A program made the position numbers and the translations under genes. Below the pieces are notes generated by a model. The model was not told the DNA's origin. It saw nothing but the letters and a program-made list of their open reading frames with translations, and did no database searches. Shown here one piece after another: positions 46,401-53,575 of a DNA stretch of 64,000 nucleotides (its first letter is position 1; each line of letters begins with the position of its first letter). This DNA is from Parasaccharibacter apium (lineage in GTDB: Bacteria; Pseudomonadota; Alphaproteobacteria; Acetobacterales; Acetobacteraceae): the NCBI RefSeq assembly GCF_002592045.1, contig NZ_MEJG01000002.1:186001-250000 (forward strand), given 5' to 3'.

Positions 46401-46884
46401 GCATTGTCATAACGGAGGATAAAGCCGCAAATTGGTCGCGAATTTGCGACTGCATAAACGGGCTGCCGCAATGAATGAGCTGATCTTGCGTAAAGCTCCC
46501 CACAAAAACACCCGTCCGCGTTCCCTCCAACGCGCTAGCTTTTATATTGGCACTCTCCATAGCATGCCATGCCACGCTTAAAAGCAAACGCTGGGGGACA
46601 TCCATCAATGTCCCCTCACGCGGGGAAATACCAAAAAAGAGGGGCTCAAACTGATGCTCCTCTAAGGTGAGAAAATGGCCATATTGCATGGTCGTCTTAC
46701 CCGGAGTGTGGTCCACCGGGTCATAAAAACGCCGCCGCCCCCAACGGTCCTCCGGCACAGCAACACAACCATCGCGGCGATCAAGTAAAAACCGCCACAA
46801 CCCCTCCATATCCGCAAGGCCCGCTGGCAATATGCAGCCCGTGCCAATAATGGCTATCTCATCCGCGCGATACATAGGCCCCAT
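40417..46884 (-). CDS. type I polyketide synthase, fully reducing: KS-AT-DH-ER-KR-ACP
   Basis: About 2155 residues (positions below counted from the GTG at 46887, one more than from ATG 46884). KS ~8-435 with Cys184 (DTACSSS), His319 (EAHGTGT) and His359 (NLGH). AT ~560-870 with Ser654 in GHSVGE. DH ~925-1200 with His954 and Asp1123. Non-catalytic linker ~1210-1410. ER ~1430-1765 with HAGTGGVGQAA. KR ~1785-1960 with TGGMGGFG and Tyr1940. ACP ~2065-2140 with Ser2099 in LGIDSL. There is no methyltransferase or thioesterase. One module with all reducing domains suggests iterative synthesis of a saturated chain. The AT has VPYHS at the specificity site, neither HAFH nor YASH, so the extender is uncertain. 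Confidence 0.94.
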   Translation of the reverse strand: MGPMYRADEIAIIGTGCILPAGLADMEGLWRFLLDRRDGCVAVPEDRWGRRRFYDPVDHTPGKTTMQYGHFLTLEEHQFEPLFFGISPREGTLMDVPQRLLLSVAWHAMESANIKASALEGTRTGVFVGSFTQDQLIHCGSPFMQSQIRDQFAALSSVMTMHAARLAHVYGLKGPTIAMDTACSSSLVAVHQACNSLRLGECDVALAGGVNCIFAPQTAMLMTKGRFLAKDGRSKSFAADADGYGRGEGCVILMLKRLKDAVRDGNEIRGVICSSGVNQDGYTPVLTMPDAEAQERLMREVLGKAKVAPRDVAYVEAHGTGTPVGDPIEAKAIGQAIGQYQDEGEPVLVGSVKANLGHLEAAAGAAAVLKAMLCLEHGMVPGQANLKELNPAIPFDEYGIKVAQGEPSPLPQRDKLYAVVNSFGYGGTNAVALLRRPTEAEKNAARKKAMREHRLKGVRPAGFMGRTPLLLSAFSEASLKRMGHVYAAQLGDEADKRLWDGLCFAAARYRARFRQRALILPERGADAYVQAREALEALAVDRNHPALFTGKAVVDQPVKPVFLCSGMGPQWWGMGRYLLRKAPAEVRALAQQCDVLFQELAGWSLRDALLQPERKSRVQETEVAQPAIFMVQICLAAFFAHYGITPGAVVGHSVGEVAAAYISGALELKDAVTVIYHRSQLQGRLAGRGTMLAVGLGREMLAKRLEGRFGEQISIAAVNSGESCTVAGPQEPLAELEQACRKEGVFARFLKVEVPYHSPEMAAIEHDMLIALAQIQPKKPVIPLYSTVTGRAWRDEERHDGAYWYANAREPVLFYEAMHHLLQDGHAVFLEVASHPVLGASVTHCAEEGRYEVAVIPTLRRHHDDAEGLLRALVRLTLSGAEPDWRYILRAERMDLPFYRWVEKLVPSLETEAARRDRLDEQVHPVLGTPSLLEGRAWRADISVVVMEWLMDHKVHQMVLFPAAAYIEAALAAHAQLEAKAPAVIEDVTLNTPLVVQEGQVPVMMWRFNTTTRRLSFESESFAWNGDWQTHGHATVLQAAPWCATAERNQGFDFTALCQGTTCFEGAEVYQAFATIGLAYGPAFQTLRSLHRGAGYVVAEIALADDQAATIGEYLLHPALLDGAMHALIGAFPFEEQKEVYVPASIERVSYLGQKVARLYVKVTPTQRTERKIVADMQLFTPEGELVCELLGLCCRRMARRGGERSTGAHLIYAPEWIHAEQQLLLSEPLAITFCHAENDALAEAVAEMLHQNGADITHAASLNGADLAERLAHESFLSKQRALVLFPRDGADYQHCLDDVMACIEVIQHIPQRRRKHRLAVILITRGAYAEHGQAVAMQRVFHGLLRAVEAERTDLAIRCVDVPAIGADQLVEDIAAELVLEGCAEDSVWLRPSDEGVQRLVQRLVSPSLKPEPQPVSWGEIISSHDEGSCSVRLEGGRANTVETIRWQAYTVPEPGPGEVKLRTLTASLNFKDVLKALGLLPESVIEGTFNGESLGLEAVVEVEAVGEGVEDMAPGDRLVVAYPDSFAYRRVLKVSALAGCAFKLSADLTHEALEQLAGVPVAFMTAYYTLVKLAHLAEGESVLIHAGTGGVGQAAIHIAKMRGAVIYTTAGNPEKRDYLRQQGCAGVWDSRTLEFVDGIREATGGRGVDVVLNSLPGEAMVHSLKLVAPMGRFVEIGKRDIVEHRALDLRPFNENLTYISFDMDRMMPHEALFGIMDEILTLSREGKLAPLPIKTFPAAEAAEAFRYMMASRHIGKVLLSYEDMSGLKARPIARPLPGFKRDGSYLITGGMGGFGLKTAEYLLLQGAGAVHLAGRTLPQDPERQHAIAQLSKLAAAHGGQVVTHRLDVTQPHAVKAFVRKLAQDERPLRGVFHAAGVVEDQLIESMDDSRSIARVMAPKIVGAQALDEATRGLKLDHFVLYSSFTAELGNVGQSSYIAANSYLNALAEHRRQQGLPALAVGWGAIGDVGMVTESAGAGRLFEAAGIKTMKAADSLALLPVLYGVERSEVSVVEIDWRQAFGALTWLKNSARFALLQQESQSGGVSDSVQLLMSMPEGERLDYVLTRLKQQLGTVLQVDPQSIADSARLSELGIDSLAGVELQTAINVEFGVDATLTLLARSETIIEMARSLLQQAVMMVQQGGAITVEGADL

Positions 46885-48389
46885 CACCGCTCTAACTTAT
46901 GCTGGATATAATCCTTCAACATGGCCCGTAGCCGCTCTCTCTCCACATGGCCTTCCGTTGTGCGTGGGATTTCTGGCACCCAAATCATCGTCACAGGGGG
47001 CAAAGCGGCATAACGCTGCCGTAATTTGACGGAAAGGGCTTGCTCATCAAATGGTTCAGTCGAGACAATCGCAGCATAGCACCGCTCTACACCCTGGCGG
47101 TCCTCCAGCATGAATACGCCTGCCTCTTTAATGCGTGGCTCTGTAAGAAGAATCTCCTCAACAACACCGAGGTCAAACTTCGCTCCACCCACATTTATCA
47201 ACGCATCGGCCCGGCCATGGAGATGCACCTCCCCTGTTATTGAGATGGCACCGCGATCCCCCGGGTAAAACCACCCCTCATGAAAGCGTGCCCCACTGGT
47301 AGGACGACCATCCCTATAGCCCCGCACACTACCACTCCGAATACGGATATGACCTACCTCACCAATTGGGCATCGCTGTCCCTTAGCATCTACAACCTCC
47401 ACCTCCACCCAAGGGAGAGGCATGCCAACACTCTCTTCATTTTGCCGTTTTTCCGCAGAAATAGCCGTAACAATCCCCGTCTCGTCCGTGCCATAAACAA
47501 TCTGCACATGAGGGGTAAAACGCTCTCTCGTTTGCTCTAATAATTGTTGAGATAATCCAGCCCCTACAACACGCAAGTGAATATGGCTCATAAGCTGCGT
47601 TGTAGGGGGAAGGGCTTTAAGCACATAACCTAAATGAGCCGGGGTCAAAACCAATAATATCTCTGAAGCCTGCATCATCTCTGTAGCGATATTTTGGGCA
47701 TCGCTACTATGCACTGTTGTGCCCGCTGCCAAGGCCGCCCCAGCCATAAGGAAGCCGCTTAACGATTGCGGACCAATAGAACATAGTAAATGTGGTTTAT
47801 TCCCTACAAGCTGTGTATCTCGCCCTTTCCGTAAGAAAAACTCCACCATATCATGATAAATAAAGCGATGAAGCTCTGCTTCTAACTCTGTAAAACTTAG
47901 CTCTAGCAAATGCGTGTTACGGTCTGTCCCACTCACCAACGCAGCCCGGCACGGTGCAGAAGGCTCTACCGGTACAGGCGGGTAATAGTTAGAGGCGTCA
48001 TCCTCCTCTACCCCTTCCAACACACGCTCAAACCATGCCTCATCAAGGATCAACCGTCCCTCGCCAGCAGGCAAACCCCCTGTACCATGGATAATAATAA
48101 TCTCTGGGTGCAGGAGGGTTAAATCCTCCTCTGAGACATCACCATTGAGTAAAGAAGCTGAGGCTAAACCCAACCGCCCTAATGCAAGCGTTAATGCCCA
48201 ATGCCGCCACGTATCAGCACATTGCACTGCTACACGACGTGGGGCTAAATCTCGCAACCCCTCCAACGCACGAGCGAGCCGACTCACAATCGCCTCTAGC
48301 TGCGCATAGCTTTGCTGGCGTGCCATGCTGCCAAAAGCAATATCCGCACCATTGTGACGAGCATTATAAGCTACAAAACGGTCCAGCAT
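46884..48389 (-). CDS. degenerate adenylate-forming (AMP-binding) enzyme of the PKS operon
   Basis: A 501-residue protein with the ANL fold: N-terminal domain, YGTDETGI (A5-like), GWFYPGDRGAI (A7-like) and a C-terminal subdomain. Two catalytic motifs have decayed: the phosphate-binding loop is LVSGTDRNTH (residues 151-160) instead of a (T/S)SGTTGxPK form, and the invariant C-terminal lysine is His481 in TTEGHVERER. It may bind an acyl or aryl group without adenylating it, or act in release or transfer. First gene of the operon, with AAGGGA before the ATG and a 1-4-nt overlap with the PKS start. Function unknown. Confidence 0.8.
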   Translation of the reverse strand: MLDRFVAYNARHNGADIAFGSMARQQSYAQLEAIVSRLARALEGLRDLAPRRVAVQCADTWRHWALTLALGRLGLASASLLNGDVSEEDLTLLHPEIIIIHGTGGLPAGEGRLILDEAWFERVLEGVEEDDASNYYPPVPVEPSAPCRAALVSGTDRNTHLLELSFTELEAELHRFIYHDMVEFFLRKGRDTQLVGNKPHLLCSIGPQSLSGFLMAGAALAAGTTVHSSDAQNIATEMMQASEILLVLTPAHLGYVLKALPPTTQLMSHIHLRVVGAGLSQQLLEQTRERFTPHVQIVYGTDETGIVTAISAEKRQNEESVGMPLPWVEVEVVDAKGQRCPIGEVGHIRIRSGSVRGYRDGRPTSGARFHEGWFYPGDRGAISITGEVHLHGRADALINVGGAKFDLGVVEEILLTEPRIKEAGVFMLEDRQGVERCYAAIVSTEPFDEQALSVKLRQRYAALPPVTMIWVPEIPRTTEGHVERERLRAMLKDYIQHKLER

Positions 48390-48552
48390 ATAATGATCGT
48401 TCCCTTTACAACGTGCTTATATCCCCACAACAAGGCAGCCTCCCCTGCCCCGCTGACAGGCCATCCCTAGCTTGGTCGGATAATCACTTCGGCCAGCAAA
48501 ATTATGGCGTCTTTATTAACACAAAGTAAAAAGAAAATACTACCACATCATA

Positions 48553-50703
48553 TTATTGCCGCAGCACATCCCGCACGAGGGTCGGCGTTAATATCTGTGG
48601 CAAAAGCACCTCTTTCCCCTGTGGGGAAAGGTAGAGATAAAAAGGCACGCCCTCACGCCCATGCGCACGAAGGAAGGCCGTTATCGCCTCATCATGCTGC
48701 GTCCAATCCCCCCGCAATAACGTCACACCATGCTCATGAAAAGCCTGCTGAACAGAGGGGACATCTAACGCCACACGCTCATTTACCATGCATGTGATGC
48801 ACCATGAGGCGGTCATATCCACAAAAACAGGCCGCCCTGCTGCGCGTAAGGCTGCCAAGCGTTTTTCAGAGAATGGCTCTATAAAGGAAGGGGCATTTTT
48901 TTGCGCAACATCACGGGCGTGCGTCCTCACCTGCATCAGGCCCAGCGCACATAATAACAGGCATAAAATCGCCACCCCACGGCAGAACCACATAAAACGC
49001 GGCGTACGGCTGGTCATAGCGGCCTGTTGGGCAAGGCCATAAAACCAGCCGCCTAAGCCGAGCAACACAGCCCCGCCCCCCATAACGACCACTATATCTG
49101 GCCCGCTTTGCTGCACAGCGACCCATAATAACCACACAAAACTTGCAAAAAGGGGGAACGCCAACCCTTGCTTTACCCGCTCCATCCACGGGCCAGGGCG
49201 CGGAATATAACCTGCCACCCCCGGCATAAGAGCCAACATAACATAGGGCAGGGCCAACCCCGCCCCCAGCATGAGGAAGATGACCCCTCCCATCCAAACA
49301 GGCCCATTAAAGGCCGCTGCAATCGCCACCCCCATAAAAGGGGCCGTGCAAGGCGTTGCCACAATGACGGCTAATAAACCTGTGAGCAGCTCCCTCACCG
49401 GGCCATGCCCTGCCATCCTTTGGCCAGCCATCCCGACCAACCGCCCCCCTGTAATGTGAAATACGCCCCCTAAGGTCAGAGCCATAAGAAATAAGAGCCA
49501 TCCCATCCCCACCACAAAGGCCGGGGATTGAAACTGAAAGCCCCATCCCAGCGTAGCTCCCCCATAGCGTAGAGCCATCATCCCTATGCCAAAGGCCACA
49601 AAACTGCCCATAACACCGAGGCCATACCATGTGGCACTCTGCACACGGCTGCGCCATTCTACTCCACCCATTGCGGCAAAAGAGACAATCTTCATCGCCA
49701 AGACAGGAAACACACATGGCATGAGGTTTAAAATCATCCCACCTAAAAAGGCTGCGAGCAACACCCCAAAGACGCTCTGCCCCGCCTTCTGCCCTACATC
49801 ATGAGGGGACGGCATGGCTGTAATATGTATAGCAGAGCGATTACCTGCCCCATCCACCAACACAACCACGCCTGCCAAAGACTTCTGCCAAAAAGGCGGC
49901 TGCGCATACGCATCTGGCTTTAGTTGAATCTGCACATAACCCGACTCAACCGTCACAGCCTGCGTGGCGGCATGGGCGATAACGCCGCCCTCTAAAGGCA
50001 AAAACCACGCTTGCCGCACCGTATCAGACGCTAGTCCCGCCCCGTGCAGAACAAGCCGTCCTTCCGCTGTGATAGACGCCGTAAAGGGAGAAGGCTGCGG
50101 CAATTCCGCCTCCGCCTTGCGGAACAAATCTGCCTCAGCACTTGGGGGCGTTGTAGCGGCCTCACGCGCGGGCAAAGTAAGGGTGAAGTGCCCTCTTTCG
50201 GGGATGCAAATATCAGCACAAACAAGCCAATCAGCCTGCGCGGTTATCTGCACCACCCCATTGCCTTGCCCTTCTAACGGCACTTTAACGGGAAGAAGCA
50301 CATCCCCCCGATAGCCATAGGCCATCAATTCACCCTCGGAGAGACGCTCTGGCACGGGCCATTCTATTTGCTCCCCCACCCCGCTGCGCGCCCCGCTGAT
50401 GGTGATGTGAATATGTGTCGGCTCCCCCGCATCACCGGGGTTTTGCCAATAGCTGTGCCATCCCGGTTGTAATTGAAGGCGCAACCCTAATAACAGCTCT
50501 GCACCCGTTTTATCAGGCTGTGATGCCGTCCCATTGGGTAGAGCATCCACCGCGCTTACAAGGCTTGCGCGTGTATGGGAGGTCACAACCGGCGTACTCT
50601 CAGCAGCATCAGCCTGCGATAATGCCATCACCCCCATGAGGCATAATAGCCCCATATAGGCCATCACACTGCCCCACACTGCCGTCAAACGCCGTACCCT
50701 CAT
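48553..50703 (-). CDS. ScsB/DsbD-like protein-disulfide reductase
   Basis: A ~716-residue membrane protein: signal peptide ending SQADA, an N-terminal periplasmic domain of the DsbD alpha type (ScsB-like, with CADICIPE around residue 160), eight or so hydrophobic helices with PCVFPVLAMK and TPCTAPFMG, each holding the membrane cysteines, and a C-terminal thioredoxin domain with SWCITC. It carries electrons from cytosolic thioredoxin to periplasmic thiol proteins. Start 50703 has better spacing to AGGGAG than 50706. It is 80 bases downstream of the beta-propeller gene on the same strand, so it is possibly the third gene of that operon. Confidence 0.88.
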   Translation of the reverse strand: MRVRRLTAVWGSVMAYMGLLCLMGVMALSQADAAESTPVVTSHTRASLVSAVDALPNGTASQPDKTGAELLLGLRLQLQPGWHSYWQNPGDAGEPTHIHITISGARSGVGEQIEWPVPERLSEGELMAYGYRGDVLLPVKVPLEGQGNGVVQITAQADWLVCADICIPERGHFTLTLPAREAATTPPSAEADLFRKAEAELPQPSPFTASITAEGRLVLHGAGLASDTVRQAWFLPLEGGVIAHAATQAVTVESGYVQIQLKPDAYAQPPFWQKSLAGVVVLVDGAGNRSAIHITAMPSPHDVGQKAGQSVFGVLLAAFLGGMILNLMPCVFPVLAMKIVSFAAMGGVEWRSRVQSATWYGLGVMGSFVAFGIGMMALRYGGATLGWGFQFQSPAFVVGMGWLLFLMALTLGGVFHITGGRLVGMAGQRMAGHGPVRELLTGLLAVIVATPCTAPFMGVAIAAAFNGPVWMGGVIFLMLGAGLALPYVMLALMPGVAGYIPRPGPWMERVKQGLAFPLFASFVWLLWVAVQQSGPDIVVVMGGGAVLLGLGGWFYGLAQQAAMTSRTPRFMWFCRGVAILCLLLCALGLMQVRTHARDVAQKNAPSFIEPFSEKRLAALRAAGRPVFVDMTASWCITCMVNERVALDVPSVQQAFHEHGVTLLRGDWTQHDEAITAFLRAHGREGVPFYLYLSPQGKEVLLPQILTPTLVRDVLRQ

Positions 50704-50786
50704 CATGCCCTCCCTGCGCGCTATGATGAAAAAAGGGAGCCGAAGCCCCCTTTCCCCTTTTACATGCCTTATAAGCTTCCAGCCAA

Positions 50787-52070
50787 TTAACGCATAATGC
50801 CCGTATGGCCGATGCTGTAACGGCCCGGCTGTGGCCAGACAGTCAAGCCATGAGGCTCTGCCCCTACAGGGATGCTTTTCATCGCCCCGGTTTGGGTATC
50901 AATCGCATAAACGACATCATCAAACCGGCCAGAGAGCCATAATGTCTTACCATCAGCACTCACATTGCCCATATCGGGGCTACCACCGCCGGGGATGGGC
51001 CATGTCTTTAACACTTTATCGGTCGCGACATCCACAACCGAGACACTCCCTTTGCTATGGCGCGGCCCATGAACCATGTGAGACCCACGGTTCGCCACAT
51101 AAAGCAATTTAGCATCACGGCTTGGGTACAGCCCATGCGTCCCTAACCCTGTGGGGATGAAGCCTCTCTCTTTAAAGCTATCACCATCAATGATGAACAC
51201 ACCATCGGCATGCATATCAGCAACATAGAACTTATGCCCATCTGGTGCAGCAAGCACATCTTGCGGCATCCCGCCTTTAGAGAGCTTCAACATCCCTAAA
51301 AGCTTACGATTGACCGTATCGACCTTCGCCAAATACCGCCCGAACTCACATGTAAAAATGGCATAACGCCCATCAGCAGAGAAAGCCGCATGGTTAATCC
51401 CCTCACAAAGCGGGGCTTCAACCGAGCCTTTAAGAGCCATTGTATGGGGATCACGGAAGTCCAACCGGCGATGTGCCTCTGCCACAACAATGGCATTCTG
51501 CCCATCGGGAGTGAAGTACATATTGTAAGGGTCATCCACCGCGACAGCCTTACCGGGCTTGCCTGTATGTGGGTCGATCGGGGTGAGGGAGCCATCCGTA
51601 TGGCCTTCACTATTATTCGTCACCCATAAGGTCCGCAAATCCCATGAGGGCACAACATGTTGTGGGGACCGCCCAACGGGGAAGGTATCCACGACTTTAT
51701 AGGTCTTAGGGTCAATCACCGAGACGCTATTACCCCGCAAATTCGGCACATAAATGCGCTCCGGGTCCTGCGCAATGGCGGGTGAAATCTTATCCGGCCC
51801 GCTAGCCTCGCTATAGATATTATGCGCATCCGGCACAGGCAGCATGCCGGGGATTGTCTCCACCGCAGAAGCAACAGGCTTTACAGCCTCACCCGTTGTA
51901 GAAGGTACAGCGGCTTTGGCGGCTGGCGGTGTGGAATCAGAAAACGGCTTGGGAGACTCAGCAACAATCGGGTCATCTTCTGGGTCTGGCTGAGGTGTTG
52001 TTTGCTGGGCATAAGCTGCCCCGGCCATCAACAACGCCCCCATTGTAAGGAAAGAAACTTTAAGCCTCAT
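50787..52070 (-). CDS. secreted YVTN-type beta-propeller protein
   Basis: A 427-residue protein with a signal peptide ending AAYAQ, a Pro/Asp-rich linker to about residue 90, and repeated beta-propeller blades: RIYVPNLRGNSVSVIDPKTY, KVVDTFPVGRSPQHV, FYVADMHADGVFIID, LLYVANRGSHMVHG. The family is periplasmic or extracellular and often accompanies quinoprotein or metal enzymes; no catalytic site is evident. AGGAGG precedes the ATG, which overlaps the creatininase stop by 4 nt. Probably a partner or scaffold for the creatininase-family protein. Confidence 0.83.
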   Translation of the reverse strand: MRLKVSFLTMGALLMAGAAYAQQTTPQPDPEDDPIVAESPKPFSDSTPPAAKAAVPSTTGEAVKPVASAVETIPGMLPVPDAHNIYSEASGPDKISPAIAQDPERIYVPNLRGNSVSVIDPKTYKVVDTFPVGRSPQHVVPSWDLRTLWVTNNSEGHTDGSLTPIDPHTGKPGKAVAVDDPYNMYFTPDGQNAIVVAEAHRRLDFRDPHTMALKGSVEAPLCEGINHAAFSADGRYAIFTCEFGRYLAKVDTVNRKLLGMLKLSKGGMPQDVLAAPDGHKFYVADMHADGVFIIDGDSFKERGFIPTGLGTHGLYPSRDAKLLYVANRGSHMVHGPRHSKGSVSVVDVATDKVLKTWPIPGGGSPDMGNVSADGKTLWLSGRFDDVVYAIDTQTGAMKSIPVGAEPHGLTVWPQPGRYSIGHTGIMR

Positions 52071-52930
52071 GGGTGCCTCCTGTTAAAAGAAGAAATGGCC
52101 TTAACAGCAGCCTGCACCTGCATGGCTATGCCGACCCGGCCAAGTTCAGCCGTTGCCTGCCGCGGGTCCCCACCATAGACCCCATCAGCAGGCGTTGGTT
52201 TTCCAACCTGCCTCAGAAGCCCCTCCCGCACAAGGGAAGGGTCCACCGCAAGCATGAGTGACGTATCACTTATATCAGCATGTTTCCCCAAAGCCACACC
52301 ATAACCATGCTGCCGTAAATAAGGGGCGTACTCTTGGGCAATCGCATCATAATAAGCCCCCACATATAATACACGCGCTAACTGCCCCTCTGCCGCCCAG
52401 CGTTTATTCACCTTACGGGCTAAACCCTCTAGCTGGGTTTGGTACCCTCCATGATCTCCTAGCAACACAATGGTCCTAAAACCCTGCGCGCGTAAACTCT
52501 CCACAGCCCCTTCGATAAGACCTGCAAATACAGAGGATGGGATGGATAACGTCCCCGCAAAACGCATATGGCCTGTGCGTGGCTGTGTTCCCCCTTCTGG
52601 AACATACGCCACAACAGGGGCAACCATCGTATGGCCAAGCGTGCGGGCAATCACATCAGCAAGGCTCTGCGCCCGCACATTATGTTTACCCACCGTCATA
52701 TAAGGCCCGCTCTGCTCCGTCCCACCTATGGGCAGAATGGCCGTCATCACCCCTTGCTTGAAGGCGGCATCAAGCTCCGTCCAGCTTTGGCACGCAAGCT
52801 CCACCTGCTGGGCAGGCGGTGGGCAAGCCGGTGGGAGCGCTTCTGCCACGCGCCCCTCCGCATGAGCAGAAAACGCCACGCCCAAAAAAGCTAGCAAACC
52901 ACCCCACCACATCATAGCCCGGTTGCTCAT
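52067..52930 (-). CDS. exported creatininase-family amidohydrolase
   Basis: A 287-residue protein from ATG 52930, chosen because GAGGGA lies six bases upstream and a clean signal peptide follows (ending AHA); an ATG at 52951 is the alternative. Creatininase-type metal motifs are visible: PIGGTEQSGPYMTVGKHN with the first Glu and His ligands, LLGDHGGYQTQ for the middle His, and the later HADISDTS where many relatives have HAGExETS. The family hydrolyses cyclic amides or, in MftE, trims peptides; an exported form is unusual. It is co-translated with the beta-propeller gene. Substrate unknown. Confidence 0.8.
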   Translation of the reverse strand: MSNRAMMWWGGLLAFLGVAFSAHAEGRVAEALPPACPPPAQQVELACQSWTELDAAFKQGVMTAILPIGGTEQSGPYMTVGKHNVRAQSLADVIARTLGHTMVAPVVAYVPEGGTQPRTGHMRFAGTLSIPSSVFAGLIEGAVESLRAQGFRTIVLLGDHGGYQTQLEGLARKVNKRWAAEGQLARVLYVGAYYDAIAQEYAPYLRQHGYGVALGKHADISDTSLMLAVDPSLVREGLLRQVGKPTPADGVYGGDPRQATAELGRVGIAMQVQAAVKAISSFNRRHP

Positions 52931-53026
52931 CCAGCGTCCCTCATGCATCATCCCCAGAGCAGATAGTGCCGATTCGCACTCCGCAAGACTTTGCCTTGTA
53001 ACCCTATAGCCTGCAACTGGCCGACC

Positions 53027-53575
53027 ATGCCCCTAACCGATACGCTCCCCTTCCTCAGCCAGCAAATGAACACACTTGATGATGCCGCCCATGTGATTCA
53101 GATGGCTCTAACCCCGGTCTTTATGCTCTCCGGTATTGGCACCCTCATCAACATCTTCAACACAAGGCTCGCCCGTGTGTCGGACCATCTAGATAATGTG
53201 AACCGCCTCCTCGCAGCCCCGCCGGAAAAAGAGCCTCAATATAGCTACGATACACCGCGACGGCTAAAAATCCGCCAAAAACGCCTCACACGCCGCATTG
53301 TTGTGTTAGACCTTGCCATTATCCTCAATGGCCTTGGCGGGGCACTCACCTGCGGGGCGGCCATTGCGCTATTTGTCGGCTCTTTAGGCGATGCCACAAC
53401 ATCCCTGTGGCTGTTGGCCCTCTTTGGCTCCGCCCTAAGCTGCACGGTCGCAGCTCTGCTCGCCTTCTTGGTCGATACACTCCTGAGCTGGCATGGGCTG
53501 CGGCATGAAGGGCAGGTCTCCCTCCTTACCGCTTTGCTGCGCTCGAAGGCCAACCCGATAAAACCGCATCACTAA
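53027..53575 (+). CDS. DUF2721 membrane protein
   Basis: A 182-residue protein from ATG 53027 (a TTG at 52991 is less likely). The N-terminal hydrophobic helix VIQMALTPVFMLSGIGTLIN and the following NTRLARVSDHL segment match DUF2721; two further hydrophobic helices follow near residues 95-150. Function unknown. The last 50 bases overlap the 3' end of pstS on the opposite strand, with no terminator between the convergent genes. Confidence 0.75.
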   Translation: MPLTDTLPFLSQQMNTLDDAAHVIQMALTPVFMLSGIGTLINIFNTRLARVSDHLDNVNRLLAAPPEKEPQYSYDTPRRLKIRQKRLTRRIVVLDLAIILNGLGGALTCGAAIALFVGSLGDATTSLWLLALFGSALSCTVAALLAFLVDTLLSWHGLRHEGQVSLLTALLRSKANPIKPHH

